Source of the DNA: Bacteroidales bacterium
GTDB taxonomy: Bacteria; Bacteroidota; Bacteroidia; Bacteroidales; WCHB1-69
Assembly (NCBI GenBank): GCA_016285145.1
Contig: JAEEQE010000001.1
Coordinates: 1 to 64,000 of the forward strand
Direction of reading: 5' to 3'
Length of the DNA: 64,000 bases
The translations under genes were made by a program, and so were the position numbers. The notes under the pieces were generated by a model that made no database searches, was not told the origin of the DNA, and saw only the letters and a list, made by a program, of their open reading frames with translations. This document shows positions 41,498 through 48,573 of the stretch, in pieces. The first letter of the stretch is position 1, and each line of letters begins with the position of its first letter.

Positions 41498-42157
41498 ATG
41501 AAAAAGATTCTATTCGTGGCTCTTATGGCCATTTTCACGTTGGGTGCGACCGCCCAGACCAAAGTTGCAACCCCTGCCGCCAAGGTCGGCACTACGGTGA
41601 CCATCCAGACAAATGCTTCTAAAAACTGCCAGAAGTGCGTGGACCGATTCAAAGAGAATGTCCCGTTCTTCAAGGGTGTGAAGGATTACACATACGACAA
41701 AACCACGGCCAAGCTGACGGTGACGTATGATGCGAAGAAAACCTCTCCCGACCAGATCCGTCAGCAGGTGAGCGACTTGGGTTATGATGCGGATAATTTC
41801 AAGGCCAACGCCGCTGCCCGTGCCAAACTTCCGTCCTGTTGCAAAAATTCCGGAACATGTGGCGAATCGAAAGCCGCTGCCGCTCCGGCACACCAGTGCC
41901 AGGGTGCTGCCAACGGTCAGCACAAGTGTGCGGGTGCCGCCAATGGACAACATCAGTGTCAGGGTGCTGCTAATGGACAACATCAGTGCCAGGGCGCAGC
42001 CAATGCTCAACACAAGTGTGCAGGTGCCGTCAATGGACAACATCAGTGCCAGGGCGCAGCCAATGGACAACACCAATGCCAAGGTGCTGCCAACGGCCAG
42101 CACAAGTGTGCAGGTGCCGCCAATGGTGAGCACAAATGTCCCCACGCAACCAAATAA
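41498..42157 (+). CDS. Secreted HMA-domain protein with His/Cys decapeptide repeats
   Basis: The 219-residue protein has a signal peptide cleaved before Gln (ATA|QTK). Residues ~32-103 form a heavy-metal-associated (HMA) domain with the metal-binding CxxC as Cys44-Gln-Lys-Cys47 (NASKNCQKCVDRF) and QVSDLGYDAD at its end. A linker carries CC at 114-115 and Cys121. Residues 132-211 consist of eight decapeptides of pattern H[QK]C[QA]GA[AV]N[GA][QE], and the tail repeats HKC once more and then HATK. Each repeat offers one His-x-Cys pair, so the tail could hold several soft-metal ions. The protein should be periplasmic or released. It follows the TonB receptor by 92 bases. A metal-scavenging or buffering role is inferred. 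Confidence 0.8.
   Translation: MKKILFVALMAIFTLGATAQTKVATPAAKVGTTVTIQTNASKNCQKCVDRFKENVPFFKGVKDYTYDKTTAKLTVTYDAKKTSPDQIRQQVSDLGYDADNFKANAAARAKLPSCCKNSGTCGESKAAAAPAHQCQGAANGQHKCAGAANGQHQCQGAANGQHQCQGAANAQHKCAGAVNGQHQCQGAANGQHQCQGAANGQHKCAGAANGEHKCPHATK
41891..42130 (+). repeat. Tandem 30-bp coding repeat (eight units)
   Basis: Eight 30-bp units, each beginning CA[CT]CA or CACAA, encode the His/Cys decapeptides. Units 3-5 and 6-8 form two copies of a 90-bp higher-order unit (HQC, HQC, HKC), while units 1-2 match its last two members. All units stay in frame, and copies differ by a few silent and conservative changes. This is coding sequence with no spacers. Confidence 0.92.
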
Positions 42158-42190
42158 GGATCACATTTACATAATCTTAATGCAGGGCTG

Positions 42191-43276
42191 TCACGTTGTG
42201 GCGGCCTTTTTTTTCGTGAACGCCACCGAATCGCCCCAAGCGTTGTAGAGGATTTCGTGCCCGATGGCCTTCATGCGGATGTCGAGGCACGAAAAGCACT
42301 CTTCGGGTTTGTCGCTCACGCAGGCTTTGTCGGGGTAGATGAGATAATCCTCACGGTATTCGTTGGGGGTTAGGTTGGGCATGATGACGTTAGCACCGGC
42401 CATGATGGCTTTTTCGCGTCCCATGGGGTCGATGGTCTGGTTTGCGGTGGCTGCCACCATGTTGATTTCCGGCATCATCAACCGCAGGATGGCAATCATC
42501 TTGAGCGTGAGGTTCATCCTCTCTTCAATGGTCGGAATCTGGTCGGAGTATTGGTATAGCGGTGTGTCGGGGTGGGGGATGAAGGGCCCCATGCCCACCA
42601 TGGCCACGTCTTTTTCCTTGAAAAACAAAAGGTCATCGGCTAAAATCTCCGAGGTCTGGAAGGGCAGTCCCACCATCACGCCCGTGCCGGTCTGGTAACC
42701 GATGCGGAGCAGGCTGTCGATGCAGGCCAGCCGCTTGTGGAAGTCGTGACGCTCGTCGTGCGGGTGGATTTTGTAGTACAGCTCTTCGTTGGACGACTCG
42801 ATGCGCAGCAAGTAACGGTGTGCGCCGGCCTCGAACCATTGGCGATAGACATCTTCGCTTTGTTCGCCTAAGGAGAGGGTGACACCCAATGCTCCGTTGT
42901 CGATCTCCTTGATGCGGTGCAATATGCGGGTGATGCTTTCCACAAAGGCCGCATCGTTGCGTTCGCCGCTCTGGATGGCCACGGAGCCGTAACCCAGCTT
43001 GTGGGCGAGTTTGGCGCACTCCACCACTTCGTCTTCCGACAGCGTGTAGCGCTCCACTTTGCGGTTGTCGCTTCGCACGCCGCAGTAGAGGCACGACTTG
43101 CGGCAGATGTTGCTCATTTCGATAAGACCGCGCAGGTGTATGCGGTTGTCAAGGCGCGAAAGTTTCGTCTCCAACGCTTTCTTCAGCAGCATCTTCATCT
43201 CTTCGCCTTGGGTGGCGAGCAGGTGAACGATATCCTCTTTCTCCAGTACGGATTTTTTCAAAATATCTTGTATCAT
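42191..43276 (-). CDS. hydE: [FeFe]-hydrogenase maturation radical SAM enzyme HydE
   Basis: HydE acts with HydF and HydG to build the H-cluster of [FeFe] hydrogenase. The 361-residue cytosolic protein contains the radical-SAM CxxxCxxC in MSNICRKSCLYCGVRSDNRK, and the HydE-typical GYGSVAIQSGERND, LSLGEQSEDVYRQWFEAG and GTGVMVGLPFQTSE. The late block PNLTPNEYREDYLIYPDKAC matches HydE rather than biotin synthase or ThiH. Start 43276 (MIQDILKK) was chosen over a start 28 codons earlier, where the sequence is signal-like nonsense. hydF, hydG and the hydrogenase are not in the window. Confidence 0.9.
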   Translation of the reverse strand: MIQDILKKSVLEKEDIVHLLATQGEEMKMLLKKALETKLSRLDNRIHLRGLIEMSNICRKSCLYCGVRSDNRKVERYTLSEDEVVECAKLAHKLGYGSVAIQSGERNDAAFVESITRILHRIKEIDNGALGVTLSLGEQSEDVYRQWFEAGAHRYLLRIESSNEELYYKIHPHDERHDFHKRLACIDSLLRIGYQTGTGVMVGLPFQTSEILADDLLFFKEKDVAMVGMGPFIPHPDTPLYQYSDQIPTIEERMNLTLKMIAILRLMMPEINMVAATANQTIDPMGREKAIMAGANVIMPNLTPNEYREDYLIYPDKACVSDKPEECFSCLDIRMKAIGHEILYNAWGDSVAFTKKKAATT

Positions 43277-43348
43277 TATTAATTTCAATATTTTACAAAT
43301 AAATAAACAAACGGAAAGTGTCGTTTGTCCCATTGGATTTCCTGTCGG

Positions 43349-43356
43349 CAAAAATA
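43349..43356 (-). promoter_or_regulatory. -7 box (TATTTTTG on the minus strand) for hydE
   Basis: The perfect match lies 72 bases upstream of the hydE start. Confidence 0.55.
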
Positions 43357-43402
43357 GCAAATTTTATATATGGGGAATGGATGCGGGCATTGGTTTATTT
43401 TG

Positions 43403-43410
43403 TATTTTTG
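43403..43410 (+). promoter_or_regulatory. -7 box (TATTTTTG) for tRNA-Ala
   Basis: The perfect match ends 14 bases before the tRNA 5' end. Confidence 0.7.
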
Positions 43411-43424
43411 CGCCCTCAAAAAAC

Positions 43425-43497
43425 GGGGATGTAGCTCAGCTGGTAGAGCACTTGGTTCGCAATCAAGGGGTCGCGGGTTCGAATCCCGTCTTCTCCA
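43425..43497 (+). tRNA. tRNA-Ala (anticodon CGC)
   Basis: The cloverleaf has acceptor GGGGATG/CTTCTCC, including the G3-U70 wobble pair that is the alanine identity element and a U6-U67 mismatch. The D stem is GCTC/GAGC. The anticodon stem CTTGG/TCAAG encloses TTCGCAA, giving CGC. The T stem is GCGGG/CCCGT with loop TTCGAAT, and the discriminator base is A. CCA is not encoded. Confidence 0.92.
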
Positions 43498-43498
43498 C

Positions 43499-43528
43499 AA
43501 AAATCCGCTCTTCCGGGCGGATTTTTTC
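43499..43528 (+). terminator. Intrinsic terminator of tRNA-Ala
   Basis: The stem AATCCGC/GCGGATT with an 8-base loop is followed by a T-run, directly after the tRNA. Confidence 0.85.
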
Positions 43529-43595
43529 GTCTTAAAAAACGTCTTTTCTGTTTGGGCGGACGCGTCTTGGACTGGAATTCTATTTGAAAAATTAC

Positions 43596-43603
43596 TATTT
43601 TTG
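43596..43603 (+). promoter_or_regulatory. -7 box (TATTTTTG) for the acyltransferase gene
   Basis: The perfect match lies 69 bases before ATG 43673. Confidence 0.6.
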
Positions 43604-43672
43604 CCGCTCAAAGAGATTGAGTGTGGCAAATTTTTTTTGTTGTCTCATTCAAATTGATATTCATTGATTTAT

Positions 43673-44254
43673 ATGACGAAAATAAAGACGACAGTAGGTA
43701 AGCGATGGGCGCGTTTTTGTGGCTGGCTTCTCCGAAAATTGGGATGGACGAGTGTGGGTGGCATCATGGAAGGAGACAAGGCTATCGTACTGGGTGTGCC
43801 GCACACCTCCATCATGGATTTTCCCATCTGCTATCTTTTCTATGCGCAGTACGGCACTTTGGCGCACATCATGATAAAAAAGGAGTTCTTCTTCTGGCCG
43901 CTCGGACCCATCTTGCGCGCGTTGGGTGGCGTGCCCGTTGACCGTAGCAATGCCGCGGCCTCCATCCGCAGCATCATCAAGACATTCAACGAAAATGAGT
44001 TCTTCCATCTGGCCATCGCCCCCGAAGGCACACGCAAACCTGTCAAGAAATGGAAAACGGGCTTCCACCTGATAGCCCGGCAAACCGGCGCGAAGGTGTA
44101 TGTGGGCTACTACGACTGGGGCCGCAAAGAGATTACCGTGGGCCAGGAATGGCAGCTTACCGACGATGCCAATGCCGACCTGAAACGCATCCAGGAACAT
44201 TATTCAACCTTAGGGTTGCAGGGACGTAACAAGGACGGTTATATTACCGGTTAA
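43673..44254 (+). CDS. 1-acyl-glycerol-3-phosphate acyltransferase-like (PlsC family)
   Basis: PlsC-type enzymes acylate lysophosphatidic acid during phospholipid synthesis. The 193-residue protein shows the catalytic HxxxxD in VLGVPHTSIMDFPI, the acceptor-site block KKEFFFWPLGPILRALGGVP, APEGTRKPVKKWKTGFHLIA, and a C-terminal IPV-like segment (GAKVYVGYYDWGR). It is short, as in the compact Bacteroidota homologues. ATG 43673 was preferred over TTG 43664. It is followed by a repeat element and an acyl-CoA ligase gene, which suggests a shared lipid function. Confidence 0.87.
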   Translation: MTKIKTTVGKRWARFCGWLLRKLGWTSVGGIMEGDKAIVLGVPHTSIMDFPICYLFYAQYGTLAHIMIKKEFFFWPLGPILRALGGVPVDRSNAAASIRSIIKTFNENEFFHLAIAPEGTRKPVKKWKTGFHLIARQTGAKVYVGYYDWGRKEITVGQEWQLTDDANADLKRIQEHYSTLGLQGRNKDGYITG

Positions 44255-44262
44255 TGGTTGTT

Positions 44263-44310
44263 GTAGAGGCGCGATATTATGTAGAGGCGCGATATTATCA
44301 CGCCTCTACA
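44263..44310. repeat. GTAGAGGCGCG direct and inverted repeat
   Basis: An 18-base unit (GTAGAGGCGCGATATTAT) occurs twice head-to-tail at 44263-44280 and 44281-44298. It is followed by CACGCCTCTAC at 44299-44309, an imperfect inverted copy, so the transcript could fold into a strong hairpin. The element resembles dispersed palindromic repeats of other genomes. A long reading frame into the ligase gene would translate this repeat and is not credible. Confidence 0.75.
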
Positions 44311-44334
44311 ATGGTTAAAATAATGGAAATAATT

Positions 44335-46083
44335 ATGTCAAAACGAATAAAATCCCCATATAAGGAACATAAGAAATACCGTGAGAATTATTGCAACACA
44401 CTGAGCAAGGTGGTCGAGTACACCTCCACCAAATACACGAACCGCACTATGGCGCAGTTCGTGGACGGAGGACAGAAATACACTTACGGCAGTTTCCGCG
44501 AGAAGTGCATCATGCTGTCCACCCGGATGTCGCGTTTCGGTATCAGTGCCGGCGACAAGGTGGCCATTCTCTCACAGAACATGCCCAACTGGACGTTAGC
44601 CTTCTTCTCTGCCGCTGCTTTCGGACGTGTGGCCATTCCCATCCTGCCGGACAGCTCCGAAAACGAGGTGACCAACATCCTGAACCACTCCGAGAGCAAG
44701 GTTATTTTCATCTCCCAACGGCTCCGATATAAACTCAGCCAGGAGTGCTTCGACAAGCTGACTTTGGTGGTGGACATTGAGACGTTGGAATTTGTGAAAC
44801 GCCGGAAGGAGGATTTTCAGTGCAACGGTTGGACGAAGGAACCGCAGCCGGATGATCTGGCTGCTATTTTGTACACATCCGGGACCACGGGCAAGGCCAA
44901 GGGAGTGATGCTGAGCCATCGTAACCTGTGTCAGAATCTGGTGGCCTCGTTCAAGGCGCAGCCTTGCTATAAGACCGACCGATTCCTTTCCATTCTGCCC
45001 ATGGCGCACGCCTACGAGATGTGCGTGTCGAGTTTCTACTCCATGTATGTGGGTGCCTGCTGCTATTATTTGTCCAAACCACCCACACCCTCGCTGCTGA
45101 TTCCCGCTATGCAGAAGGTGAAGCCTACCATCATGCTTTCCGTACCGCTCATTATTGAAAAGGTTTACCACAACAGCGTGCTGCCCACCATTCAGAAGAG
45201 CCGTTTACTGTCATGGATGGATCAACATCTTCCACGGTTGCTCTATTGGTTCATCGGCAAGAAACTGGTGCGTACCTTTGGCGGCAAATTGCGTTTCTTC
45301 GGTGTGGGCGGTTCCAAAATCGACACCAAAGTGGAGGAATTCCTCATCAAGAGCCGTTTCCCGTATGCGGTGGGCTACGGTCTTACCGAAACAGCACCGT
45401 TGGTTTGCAATGTCATTGTCACCAAGCGCAAACGTCTCGGTTCCGTCGGAGTGGCATCCTACAAGGTCGATATCAAACTGGATAATGTGGATCCCAAGAC
45501 AGGTGAGGGCGAGTTGATGTGTCGTGGCGACAATGTGATGTTGGGCTACTACAAAGACCCTGAACGCACGCTCAAGGTTTTGGATGAGGAGGGTTGGTTC
45601 CGCACAGGCGACATCGGCTATATGGACAAGGACGGCTACTACTATCTCAAAGGCCGTCTGAACAACACTATATTAGGACCTTCCGGTGAAAACATTTATC
45701 CGGAGGAAATCGAGATGGTGATCAATGACATCAAGGGGGTGGACGAATCCCTTGTTATGGAGGATAACGGATCTTTGGTGGCGTTAGTGAAGTTCCAGGA
45801 CTATGTACTCAATTGGGACCAAGAACGTGAAGACCAGCTTCTTGAAAAAATCGAATCGCTGAAGAAGTCAGTGCAGGATTTCGTTAACCGTACGGTGGGC
45901 AAGAACTCCAAGATTGACAAAGTGGAAGTCATGAAAGACCCGTTTGAGAAGACGGCCACCCAAAAGATCCGCCGTTTCAAGTACAGAAAGGACACCACCA
46001 CGGAAGAAGGCGCTGAGAAGGAGAAGAAACTGGAGGAACGCGAGCGCGATCAGGACGATGCCTGGGCGGAGTCGAGGCCGTAA
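44335..46083 (+). CDS. AMP-binding acyl-CoA/acyl-ACP synthetase
   Basis: This adenylate-forming enzyme activates a fatty acid to acyl-AMP and then to a thioester. The 582-residue protein has the P-loop-like motif ILYTSGTTGKAKGVMLSHRN (A3), GYGLTETAPLV (A5), WFRTGDIGYMDKDGYYYLKG (A7/A8) and the A8 hinge-type LNNTILGPSGENIYPEEIE. The terminal Lys region is KIDKVEVMKDPFEKTATQKI, and a charged tail of ~30 residues is rich in Glu/Arg. Such proteins often act as acyl-ACP synthetases for incorporated fatty acids. Possible starts are ATG 44311, 44323 or 44335; 44335 (MSKRIKSPYKEH) gives the cleanest family N-terminus. It is preceded by the PlsC-like gene. Confidence 0.9.
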   Translation: MSKRIKSPYKEHKKYRENYCNTLSKVVEYTSTKYTNRTMAQFVDGGQKYTYGSFREKCIMLSTRMSRFGISAGDKVAILSQNMPNWTLAFFSAAAFGRVAIPILPDSSENEVTNILNHSESKVIFISQRLRYKLSQECFDKLTLVVDIETLEFVKRRKEDFQCNGWTKEPQPDDLAAILYTSGTTGKAKGVMLSHRNLCQNLVASFKAQPCYKTDRFLSILPMAHAYEMCVSSFYSMYVGACCYYLSKPPTPSLLIPAMQKVKPTIMLSVPLIIEKVYHNSVLPTIQKSRLLSWMDQHLPRLLYWFIGKKLVRTFGGKLRFFGVGGSKIDTKVEEFLIKSRFPYAVGYGLTETAPLVCNVIVTKRKRLGSVGVASYKVDIKLDNVDPKTGEGELMCRGDNVMLGYYKDPERTLKVLDEEGWFRTGDIGYMDKDGYYYLKGRLNNTILGPSGENIYPEEIEMVINDIKGVDESLVMEDNGSLVALVKFQDYVLNWDQEREDQLLEKIESLKKSVQDFVNRTVGKNSKIDKVEVMKDPFEKTATQKIRRFKYRKDTTTEEGAEKEKKLEERERDQDDAWAESRP

Positions 46084-46126
46084 TACAGCATTTATTGGCG
46101 GAAGGGGGTGAATTAAAACCCTTTTG

Positions 46127-47254
46127 TCAGAATATTCGTTGCAGCCATAAGTTAAGTAAAGGATCTGAAATACGATAAACGTTGTTTTCGCGGGTTATGA
46201 GTTCCATACTGAGCAACTTGTTAGAAGCCGATTGTGTGGAACTTGGCGAGCGCAGGCGGTATTTCTTGCAGAATGCCATGGATGTGATGTTATGAGCCTC
46301 GTGTTCTCGATAGATGGCATAGAGAACTTCTTTTTGTACTTCTGTCAGATAAGATAATTGTTCTCGCAAGCGAGAATCATTCTCGTCAAGATAGTCTTCA
46401 ATGGTTTGCGAGATGCTCTCAAGTGAACAAATGTCTCCTTTCGGAGTTGTTGAAAACGCATCTTTTAATATTCGTTGAATATAGAATGTAACGCCAAAGA
46501 ATTTCGAATAAACGAAATGGAAAGCGTCCGCCATGAGTTCTTTGCCTGCATTTTGGAAATGCCGGGTGGCAAAGCTCAAATAGACAGTCTCGTTAATGGG
46601 TTCTAAACGCAGCGGTTTTGCGCTTTGGTAAAATGGACGTTTGGAAGAGAAAAACATCTCTTCCATGATTCGTCTTCTACTTCCTGAAAAAACAAAAACG
46701 GCATTCGACATTTTCTGAATGTGAGTGCGCAGTATGGCCTCCACATTGTTCTCCGGGTATCGGGTGATTTGTTGGAATTCATCAATAACCACAATACACG
46801 GCTTATCAACACTATCCAAATATTCCATAATTTCCGTTAAGGTGTGTTCGGGCCGCTGAATGTCACCTAAACTGACATTGAAAGTGGGTGTGTTTTGTAT
46901 TGGATCATAACTGAAACTTGCGGTGAGGGACTTGAGTAGCGAGACGAATTGTTTACGCCATTTGTCGCTGCGTGATGCTACATGGTTGAAAACGGCGGAA
47001 CCTAACGCCATGACAAATTCGCGAAATGTTGATGTGTATAGGATGTCTAAGGAAACTATAATGTAATCATTCTGAAATTCAGGCTTGTCTAACACGAAAT
47101 CGATGAGTGAGGTTTTTCCCATCCTGCGTTCAGAAGTGAGCACCACATTCAACTGGTTTTCCAATGCTCTTGACAATTGACAGGCTTCTTCAATTCTGTC
47201 ACAAAAATATTCGGGTGCTATCTTGCCCGATACGACAAACGGATTGATAATCAT
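46127..47254 (-). CDS. AAA-type ATP-binding protein of unknown role
   Basis: The 375-residue cytosolic protein resembles the archaeal-type ATPase / STAND-like family that is abundant in Bacteroidota. Motifs include Walker A in VVLTSERRMGKTSLIDFVLD, Walker B in CIVVIDEFQQITRYPENNVE, a sensor-like segment NAVFVFSGSRRRIMEEMFFS, and a C-terminal winged-helix DNA-binding-like region (SMAFCKKYRLRSPSSTQSASNKL). It has no obvious partner here, and its composition looks more AT-rich than the flanking genes, which hints at acquisition. Start 47254 (MIINPFVV) matches a promoter 22 bases upstream. It converges on the ligase gene. Confidence 0.82.
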   Translation of the reverse strand: MIINPFVVSGKIAPEYFCDRIEEACQLSRALENQLNVVLTSERRMGKTSLIDFVLDKPEFQNDYIIVSLDILYTSTFREFVMALGSAVFNHVASRSDKWRKQFVSLLKSLTASFSYDPIQNTPTFNVSLGDIQRPEHTLTEIMEYLDSVDKPCIVVIDEFQQITRYPENNVEAILRTHIQKMSNAVFVFSGSRRRIMEEMFFSSKRPFYQSAKPLRLEPINETVYLSFATRHFQNAGKELMADAFHFVYSKFFGVTFYIQRILKDAFSTTPKGDICSLESISQTIEDYLDENDSRLREQLSYLTEVQKEVLYAIYREHEAHNITSMAFCKKYRLRSPSSTQSASNKLLSMELITRENNVYRISDPLLNLWLQRIF

Positions 47255-47275
47255 AAGGATATTTTTTATCAGCTG

Positions 47276-47283
47276 CAAAAATA
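47276..47283 (-). promoter_or_regulatory. -7 box (TATTTTTG on the minus strand) for the AAA ATPase gene
   Basis: The perfect match ends 21 bases before the chosen start codon on the minus strand. Confidence 0.65.
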
Positions 47284-47390
47284 CATTTTATTTTCATATT
47301 ACCAAAAAAAAATTACCAAAATAAAATAATCTCTTCCGTAATATTTTTCAAGATTCTTTCCAACAAAAGTTCTGGCATTTGTTTTTTGTG

Positions 47391-47398
47391 TATTTTTG
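47391..47398 (+). promoter_or_regulatory. -7 box (TATTTTTG) for the TetR-RND operon
   Basis: The perfect match lies 25 bases before ATG 47424. A TetR operator could overlap it, but no clear palindrome was found. Confidence 0.65.
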
Positions 47399-47423
47399 CA
47401 CGCAAAAACCAAAAACGTGCAAA

Positions 47424-48056
47424 ATGGCAAAACTTAAGACAGGCGATAAGATCAGACAGGTGGCTGCGGAGCTCTTCCATAAATATGGTTTTGAGAAGAC
47501 CTCCATGGATGATATCGCGCATTTGGCGCACAAGGCCAAACGCTCCATATACTATCATTTCGGCAACAAGGAGGAGCTTTATTGCACTTCTGTCCGGCAG
47601 GAGCTGGAGAACATTCAGTCGCAATTGCAGCTTGTGGTGCAGGACGATACGCAGAAGGTGCTGCCTCGGCTGAAACAATATCTGCTGCTCAGAGTGGAAT
47701 TGATGGCGGATGCCAAGGCCGTGATTGCCGCCATGAAAGACAGGCAGCTTGCCGCCAACACCTATCGTTTCGAGGAGTTGGGACGAATATATAACTCGTT
47801 TGCCGCGTGGGAGCATACGCTATTCCGCAATGTGTGGTTTGCCAAGCCTACGGATGAGCCCGAAACGGTAGTGGAACAGCAGGCGACAGCATTTGCAGAT
47901 ATGCTTCAGATTACTCTTAACGGTCTGACCCATTCGTTTTTCGTGGAAGGGAAATATGAAGAGTATAAAAACTCGTATGCCTTGCTGGTCAATTTGATAG
48001 TGAACAGTGTTTTTCAGAATTTCACCCAGTTATATCAGAATCAAAATCAACAATAA
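47424..48056 (+). CDS. TetR-family regulator of the efflux operon
   Basis: The 210-residue protein has an N-terminal TetR DNA-binding domain with the recognition-helix pattern FHKYGFEKTSMDDIAHLAHK followed by KRSIYYHFGNKEELY. The C-terminal ligand domain is helical and rich in aromatic residues. ATG 47424 (MAKLKTGDKIRQ) was chosen; an earlier in-frame start at 47379 would precede the promoter box. It is the first gene of a five-gene set (spacing 11, 5, 1 and about 50 bases) that includes RND efflux components, so it probably represses the operon it heads. Confidence 0.9.
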   Translation: MAKLKTGDKIRQVAAELFHKYGFEKTSMDDIAHLAHKAKRSIYYHFGNKEELYCTSVRQELENIQSQLQLVVQDDTQKVLPRLKQYLLLRVELMADAKAVIAAMKDRQLAANTYRFEELGRIYNSFAAWEHTLFRNVWFAKPTDEPETVVEQQATAFADMLQITLNGLTHSFFVEGKYEEYKNSYALLVNLIVNSVFQNFTQLYQNQNQQ

Positions 48057-48067
48057 AATCGTTAGAT

Positions 48068-48568
48068 ATGAAAAGATGTTATGTGATTATTATAGCATGT
48101 CTCTTGTCGATGTTGTTTGTGTCATGCAATCGTAGTGAACATCAGTTTGCCGGCGATTACAGCTACAAACTTTCCGGCGAGTTGACCGTTTTGGAGGAAG
48201 GCGGGTCGTCATCGTATGTTATGGTGCATAAAAACGGTCAGATGCACATTCTGGAGGACAAGACCAGCCGTGGTCAGGTGATCATCACGCTTAATGAGAT
48301 GAACGGCGGGGCCTACACGCTGACAGCCAGGGTGAAGGGAGACTCACTCTTGCTGAATCCGTATGAGATGAGCACGAACCTGCTGACGGCACAGAGCCTT
48401 CCGCTGAATGACGAAAATTCCATTGTATGCCGCTTCCAGGTGACAGGCAAGGGTGTGCGCAATGGTGATATGCTGATGTTGGAGGAGCAGTGGGATGGCT
48501 ATCAGAGCAGTAACACCAGTGTCCGGATGACGGGAACGAAAATGACATTGCTGGCGGAAAGGAACTAA
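48068..48568 (+). CDS. Small lipoprotein in the efflux operon
   Basis: The 166-residue product has a lipoprotein signal with lipobox LFVSC (Cys about residue 20). The mature part is predicted beta-rich (YSYKLSGELTVLEEGGSSSY, GQVIITLNEMNGGAYTLTAR, VRNGDMLMLEEQWDGYQSSN) with no catalytic motif. I do not recognise the family. Its place between the TetR and adaptor genes, 11 and 5 bases from its neighbours, suggests an accessory role in the efflux system. Confidence 0.65.
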   Translation: MKRCYVIIIACLLSMLFVSCNRSEHQFAGDYSYKLSGELTVLEEGGSSSYVMVHKNGQMHILEDKTSRGQVIITLNEMNGGAYTLTARVKGDSLLLNPYEMSTNLLTAQSLPLNDENSIVCRFQVTGKGVRNGDMLMLEEQWDGYQSSNTSVRMTGTKMTLLAERN

Positions 48569-48573
48569 TCGTT

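Noticed and set aside
41891..42130. Regular 30-bp repeats that could suggest a CRISPR array
   Set aside because: Units are contiguous without spacers, keep an open reading frame and encode decapeptides, so they are coding repeats.
44263..44310. Repeat element as a transposon end
   Set aside because: No transposase or second end is nearby, so only a repeat can be supported.
44254..44334. N-terminal extension of the acyl-CoA ligase through the repeat
   Set aside because: The extension merely translates the GTAGAGGCGCG repeat (VEARYYVEARYY) and lacks family similarity.
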